From assembly GCA_016869915.1 (NCBI GenBank), contig VGDA01000102.1, positions 1 to 9,669 of the forward strand: a stretch of 9,669 nt of DNA, written 5' to 3'. The notes under the pieces are model-generated. The model saw only the letters and a program-made list of their open reading frames with translations. It ran no database searches and had not been told where the DNA came from. The DNA comes from Alphaproteobacteria bacterium. GTDB taxonomy: Bacteria > Pseudomonadota > Alphaproteobacteria > CACIAM-22H2. Of the stretch, positions 6,740 to 9,669 are shown piece after piece (position 1 is the stretch's first letter; each line of letters starts with the position of its first letter). Both the position numbers and the translations under genes were made by a program.

Positions 6740-6779
6740 CTTGTCTTCTCCCGGTGTGTATGGATGGGCGCGCGCGGCG

Positions 6780-7967
6780 TCAGGCCGGCGGCGTGCGGTA
6801 GAGGAGCTTGCCGCCGACCTTGATCTCGACGTCGACCAGGTAGGGGCGGAAGCGCGCGGTATCGACCGTCATGCCGAGGCCCGGCTTCTCGGGCAGGCGC
6901 ACCATGCCGTCAGGCCCGCGGTCGAGGCGCTCGACGGTGATCGCGTAGGCGACGTCGCGCGCCTCGATCGGGTACTCGCAGATCTCGTCCTTCTCGATGC
7001 CCGCGAAGGGCTGGATCGAGCCGTTCAGCGCGAGTTGCGACTGGAAGGAGTGGTTCACGAAGGTGACGCCCCTGGCCTGCGCGTAGTCGGCGACGCGCTT
7101 GGCGTCGGTCAGGCCGCCGATGCGGCCTGCATCGACCTGCACGAAGCCGATGCCGCCATAGTCGATCATGTTGCGCGCGACCTGCCAGTCATGCGCGCCC
7201 TCGCCGCCGGCGAGGCGCACGCGGCCCGCGGCCGCCTTCGCCAGTTCGCCATAGGAACCGAGCGCGCTGGAGATGAAGGGCTCCTCGAGCCACGTGGCGC
7301 GCGTCTTCTCGAGCGCCGGAATGCATTTCGCCGCGCGCTCGACGTCGTCGACCCAGATCGTTCCCGCGTCGACCAGCAGGATGCCGTCGGGCCCCAGGCC
7401 CTCGCGCGCGGCGACGAGATGGTCGGCGTCGTATTGCGCGTCCTTCGTCCCGAACGGGCCCCAGCCGAACTTCGCGGCGCGGAAGTCCTTCGCGCGGATG
7501 GCGCGCGCCTTCTCGAGCGTCTGCTGGGGCGTGTCGCCGAACAGCACCGAGGCATAGGGCAGCTTCGGATAGGACTTCTTCCAGCCGAGCAGCTTCCAGG
7601 CCGGTTCGTCGCGCAGCCTGCCGAGCACGTCCCACAGCGCCATGTCGATGCCGGAGAGCGTATGCGAGCTCTGCAGCATGTCGGCGCTGCGCGCGCGCAC
7701 CTTCGCGGCGATGCGCCGGATGTCGTCGGGCGTCTCGAGCGGCTCGCCGACGACGGACGCCATCACCGGGTGGCAGGCGCTGTGCGACATCGGCGCCACG
7801 AGGCCGGCGATCGAGGGAAGCGGCGAGGCCTCGCACTCGCCCCAGCCGACCTTGCCGCCGGCGACGACGCGCACGACGCAGGCGTCCTGGCTGCCGTCGC
7901 CCACGTCCTCGATCCGCGGCATCGCGAGGTAGAAGAAGTCGACGGACTCGACGGTCGTCCTTGCCAT
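6780..7967 (-). CDS. Enolase-superfamily MR-type acid-sugar dehydratase (or racemase), substrate unknown
   Basis: This 395-residue protein has the two-domain build of mandelate racemase/muconate lactonizing enzymes. The capping domain is roughly 1-125 and the C-terminal part of the chain; the barrel is the middle. Visible active-site elements are Lys166 (AKFGWGPFG), metal ligands Asp200 (LLVDAG), Glu228 (WLEEPF) and Glu256 (AGGEG), and the Asp279 (QVDAGRIGG) / His306 (VNHSF) dyad of the mandelate racemase subgroup. Members dehydrate aldonic or aldaric acids to 2-keto-3-deoxy acids, or epimerise alpha-carbons. The aldehyde dehydrogenase downstream favours a sugar-acid dehydratase. I placed the start at ATG 7967, with GGAGG at 7979-7983 (a long 11-base spacing); extension to 8078 would overlap the divergent gene. 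The family is certain. I cannot name the substrate. Confidence 0.92.
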   Translation of the reverse strand: MARTTVESVDFFYLAMPRIEDVGDGSQDACVVRVVAGGKVGWGECEASPLPSIAGLVAPMSHSACHPVMASVVGEPLETPDDIRRIAAKVRARSADMLQSSHTLSGIDMALWDVLGRLRDEPAWKLLGWKKSYPKLPYASVLFGDTPQQTLEKARAIRAKDFRAAKFGWGPFGTKDAQYDADHLVAAREGLGPDGILLVDAGTIWVDDVERAAKCIPALEKTRATWLEEPFISSALGSYGELAKAAAGRVRLAGGEGAHDWQVARNMIDYGGIGFVQVDAGRIGGLTDAKRVADYAQARGVTFVNHSFQSQLALNGSIQPFAGIEKDEICEYPIEARDVAYAITVERLDRGPDGMVRLPEKPGLGMTVDTARFRPYLVDVEIKVGGKLLYRTPPA

Positions 7968-7987
7968 GGCCGGCTTTTCCTCCGCAT

Positions 7988-8008
7988 GCTTCGCCCACGC
8001 GCCGAAGC
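7988..8008. promoter_or_regulatory. Inverted repeat in the divergent intergenic region, candidate operator
   Basis: The arms GCTTCG (7988-7993) and CGAAGC (8003-8008) form a perfect 6-bp inverted repeat with a nine-base spacer, centred in the 61-base gap between the divergent starts at 7967 and 8029. A second palindrome, CGCCG-AAG-CGGCG (8000-8012), overlaps its right half. One bound regulator here could control both enolase-superfamily genes. No regulator gene is in the window and no clear -10/-35 pair is seen, so this rests on position and symmetry alone. Confidence 0.35.
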
Positions 8009-8028
8009 GGCGAAACGAGGGACACGCC

Positions 8029-9231
8029 ATGAAGATTACCGCACTCGAGACGATCCAACTCGAGGAATTTCCCAACATCCTCTGGCTCCACCTGCATACC
8101 GACGAGGGGATCGTCGGGCTCGGCGAGAGCTTCTTCGGCGTGGACGCGACCGCCGCCTACCTCCACGGCACCGCGGCGCCGCAGCTGATCGGGCGCGACC
8201 CGCGCGAGATCGATCGCATCAGCCACGTGCTGCGCAACCACTATCTCGGCTTCGCGGGCCCGGGCGCGGAGATGCGCGGCACCTCGGCGGTCGACATCGC
8301 GCTCTGGGACATCTGGGGCCAGTCGGTCGGGCACCCGATCCACCAGATGCTCGGCGGCCTCAGCCGCCCGAAGATCCGCATCTACAACACCTGCGCCGGC
8401 TACCAGTACGTGCGCTCGAGCAAGGGCCAGCTCACCGACAATTTCGGCCTCGCCAGCAAGGCGGGCCCCTACGAGGACCTCGACGCCTTCCTCAACCGCG
8501 CCGACGAGCTCGCCCATTCGCTGATGGAGCAGGGCATCACGGCGATGAAGATCTGGCCCTTCGACTACGCGGCGGAGGCGACCAATGGCTGCTACCTCTC
8601 CGCCGACCACCTGGCGCGCGCGGTCTCGCCCTTCGAGAAGATCCGCAAGGCGATGGGCAACCGCATGGACGTCATGCTGGAGCTGCATTCGCTCTGGAAC
8701 CTGACCGGCGCCAAGCAGGTCTTCCGCGCGGCCGAGCCCTTCGACCCGTTCTGGTTCGAGGACCCCGTCAAGATGAACAACCTCGACGCGGTCGCGGAGC
8801 TCGCGCAGTACACGCGCATCCCGATCACGGCGAGCGAGACGCTCGCGACGCGCTATGCCTTCCGCGAGCTGATGGCGAAGAAGGCGGCGGGAATCGTGAT
8901 GCTCGACCTCGCATGGTGCGGCGGCATCAGCGAGGCGAAGAAGATCGCGACGATGGCCGAGGCACACCACCTGCCCGTCGCGCCGCACGACTGCACGGGG
9001 CCGATCACGCTGATCTCGTCGATCCACCTCTCGCTCAACTGCCCGAACGCGCTGATCCAGGAGACGGTGCGCGCCTACTACACCGGCTGGTACAAGGACC
9101 TGGTCACCGACCTGCCGCGCATCGAGAAGGGCGAGGTCTACCCGATGACCAAGCCCGGCCTCGGCACGAAGCTCCTGCCGGACATCGTGAAGCGCAGGGA
9201 CGCCATCGTGCGGCGCACCACGGAAGCCTGA
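8029..9231 (+). CDS. Second enolase-superfamily (mandelate racemase/muconate lactonizing) protein, putative sugar-acid dehydratase
   Basis: This 400-residue enzyme has the same fold as its divergent neighbour but belongs to a clearly different branch. Candidate active-site residues are Lys174 (AMKIWPFD), metal ligands Glu218 (LELHSLWN), Glu244 (WFEDPV) and Glu270 (TASETLATR), and the base pair Asp293 (MLDLAWCGG) / His320 (VAPHDCTGP). The first metal ligand is in an ELH context instead of the usual DxN, and His220 might help. PHDCTGP with LNCPNALIQETVRAYYTGWY (337-356) resembles an uncharacterised dehydratase-like branch near galactonate dehydratases. ATG 8029 has GAGGGA at 8017-8022 and matches the family N-terminus; the in-frame ATG at 7966 would add 21 unmatched residues and overlap the divergent start. 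The substrate is unknown; an aldonic or aldaric acid is likely. Confidence 0.92.
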   Translation: MKITALETIQLEEFPNILWLHLHTDEGIVGLGESFFGVDATAAYLHGTAAPQLIGRDPREIDRISHVLRNHYLGFAGPGAEMRGTSAVDIALWDIWGQSVGHPIHQMLGGLSRPKIRIYNTCAGYQYVRSSKGQLTDNFGLASKAGPYEDLDAFLNRADELAHSLMEQGITAMKIWPFDYAAEATNGCYLSADHLARAVSPFEKIRKAMGNRMDVMLELHSLWNLTGAKQVFRAAEPFDPFWFEDPVKMNNLDAVAELAQYTRIPITASETLATRYAFRELMAKKAAGIVMLDLAWCGGISEAKKIATMAEAHHLPVAPHDCTGPITLISSIHLSLNCPNALIQETVRAYYTGWYKDLVTDLPRIEKGEVYPMTKPGLGTKLLPDIVKRRDAIVRRTTEA

Positions 9232-9258
9232 GCGGCTGGAAGCCCGGTCCTCGCCGAC

Positions 9259-9669
9259 TCAGCGCTCGCGCAGCGCCGCGAGCGCGAGGTCGAGGCGACG
9301 GCGCTCGGCGCCGCCGGCGTCGCGCAGCGCGATGGCGACGCGCCGGGCCTCCCAGTCGATCTCGAACGTGCCGAAATTGACCTCGCCGAGCGGTTCGCCG
9401 AGCCGGTTCGGCCCGGCCTCGTCCGAGCGATAGGACTTGGTGAGGCCGCTCGAGGTCACGTCGTGGAGCGGATAGGGCAGGCCGGCATCCTCGCGATAGA
9501 TCGCGCCGAGATGGCGGTCCCCGGACAGGAAGACGACGCCCGCCGCGCCGGTCGTGCGCACGAGGCCGAGCAGCCGGTCGCGCTCGCGCGGCAGGTTGCC
9601 CCAGCGCTCCCAGCCATGGCCTTCGGCGAGCACCTGGATCGAGGACACCACGAGGCGCAGCTCCGCGGG
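9259..9669 (-). CDS. PhoD-like phosphatase/phosphodiesterase, C-terminal part (5' end outside window)
   Basis: The last 136 codons of an alkaline phosphatase D-type metallophosphoesterase are present. The frame stays open to the window edge (codons reading PAELRL before VVSSIQVL), so the GTG at 9651 is internal and not a start. Recognisable family elements, from the edge inward, are SSIQVLAEGHGWERWGNLP, the metal-binding strand VVFLSGDRHLGAIY, and LHDVTSSGLTKSY followed by VNFGTFEIDW. Such enzymes usually hydrolyse phosphate mono- or diesters and are often exported by the Tat system, but the signal and first metal-binding residues would lie outside this window. It is convergent with the enolase-superfamily gene, with 27 bases between the stops. 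No functional link to the sugar-acid genes is apparent. Confidence 0.9.
   Translation of the reverse strand, partial: PAELRLVVSSIQVLAEGHGWERWGNLPRERDRLLGLVRTTGAAGVVFLSGDRHLGAIYREDAGLPYPLHDVTSSGLTKSYRSDEAGPNRLGEPLGEVNFGTFEIDWEARRVAIALRDAGGAERRRLDLALAALRER
9262..9285. terminator. Weak hairpin near the convergent gene ends
   Basis: A perfect 9-bp stem pairs 9262-9270 with 9277-9285 around a six-base loop, 31 bases after the stop of the upstream plus-strand gene. It lies within the last codons of the PhoD-like gene and has no T-tract. The alanine/arginine-rich C-terminus alone could create it, so a terminator role for the plus-strand gene is only possible. Confidence 0.28.

Noticed and set aside
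5294..6823. 509-codon plus-strand open frame opposite the aldehyde dehydrogenase
   Set aside because: The minus-strand aldehyde dehydrogenase has a full catalytic set across the same region. The plus-strand translation is Arg/Asp/Ala-rich with no motif.
7189..9027. 612-codon minus-strand open frame opposite the second enolase-superfamily gene
   Set aside because: This is a frame shadow. The plus-strand protein has conserved catalytic motifs along its full length and this one has none.
6600..9380. 926-codon plus-strand open frame spanning the divergent region
   Set aside because: It runs antisense to the minus-strand enolase gene and out of frame through the plus-strand one, both with intact active sites. 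It is Arg/Ala/Asp-rich with no recognisable domain; G+C-rich genomes produce such long empty frames.
9649..9651. GTG at 9651 as the start of a small 130-residue protein
   Set aside because: The frame stays open to the window edge, and the preceding codons continue the PhoD-like sequence, so the gene is simply cut by the window.

Overview
The window is very G+C-rich with G/C-dominated third codon positions. It reads like a chromosomal segment of a free-living heterotrophic proteobacterium, most likely an alphaproteobacterium. This placement is inferred from the initiator tRNA, which carries an A-U pair in the anticodon stem, and from base composition and gene families; there is no taxonomic marker gene. 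I see no transposase, phage gene, CRISPR array, regulator or transporter.

Layout. (1) 1-162: an initiator tRNA-fMet followed by a clean rho-independent terminator. (2) 331-5248, plus strand: five catabolic genes. A 3-oxoadipyl-CoA thiolase (PcaF/PaaJ type) is followed by a PaaF-like enoyl-CoA hydratase. After a 139-base gap with a hairpin come an EutQ-like cupin, an FAD-dependent oxidoreductase (4-base overlap with the cupin) and a beta-keto acid cleavage enzyme (BKACE, formerly DUF849). (3) 5255-5294: a strong hairpin between convergent transcription units. (4) 5300-7967, minus strand: an enolase-superfamily acid-sugar dehydratase-like gene, then an aldehyde dehydrogenase resembling 2-oxoglutarate semialdehyde dehydrogenase. 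(5) 8029-9231, plus strand: a second, clearly different enolase-superfamily gene, divergent from the first across a 61-base region with an inverted repeat. (6) 9259-9669, minus strand: the C-terminal part of a PhoD-like phosphatase, cut by the window edge.

How the genes may work together. The thiolase and hydratase are the last beta-oxidation-type steps of the phenylacetate / dicarboxylyl-CoA route to succinyl-CoA and acetyl-CoA, but the 3-hydroxyacyl-CoA dehydrogenase expected between them is absent. The BKACE gene offers another way to cleave a beta-keto acid, using acetyl-CoA and releasing acetoacetate plus an acyl-CoA. The cupin-FAD-BKACE trio is the least explained part: a plausible small catabolic module of unknown substrate. 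The minus-strand pair suggests a non-phosphorylative acid-sugar route ending in 2-oxoglutarate; its middle 2-keto-3-deoxy-acid dehydratase is not in the window. Family calls are well supported; substrates are inferred.
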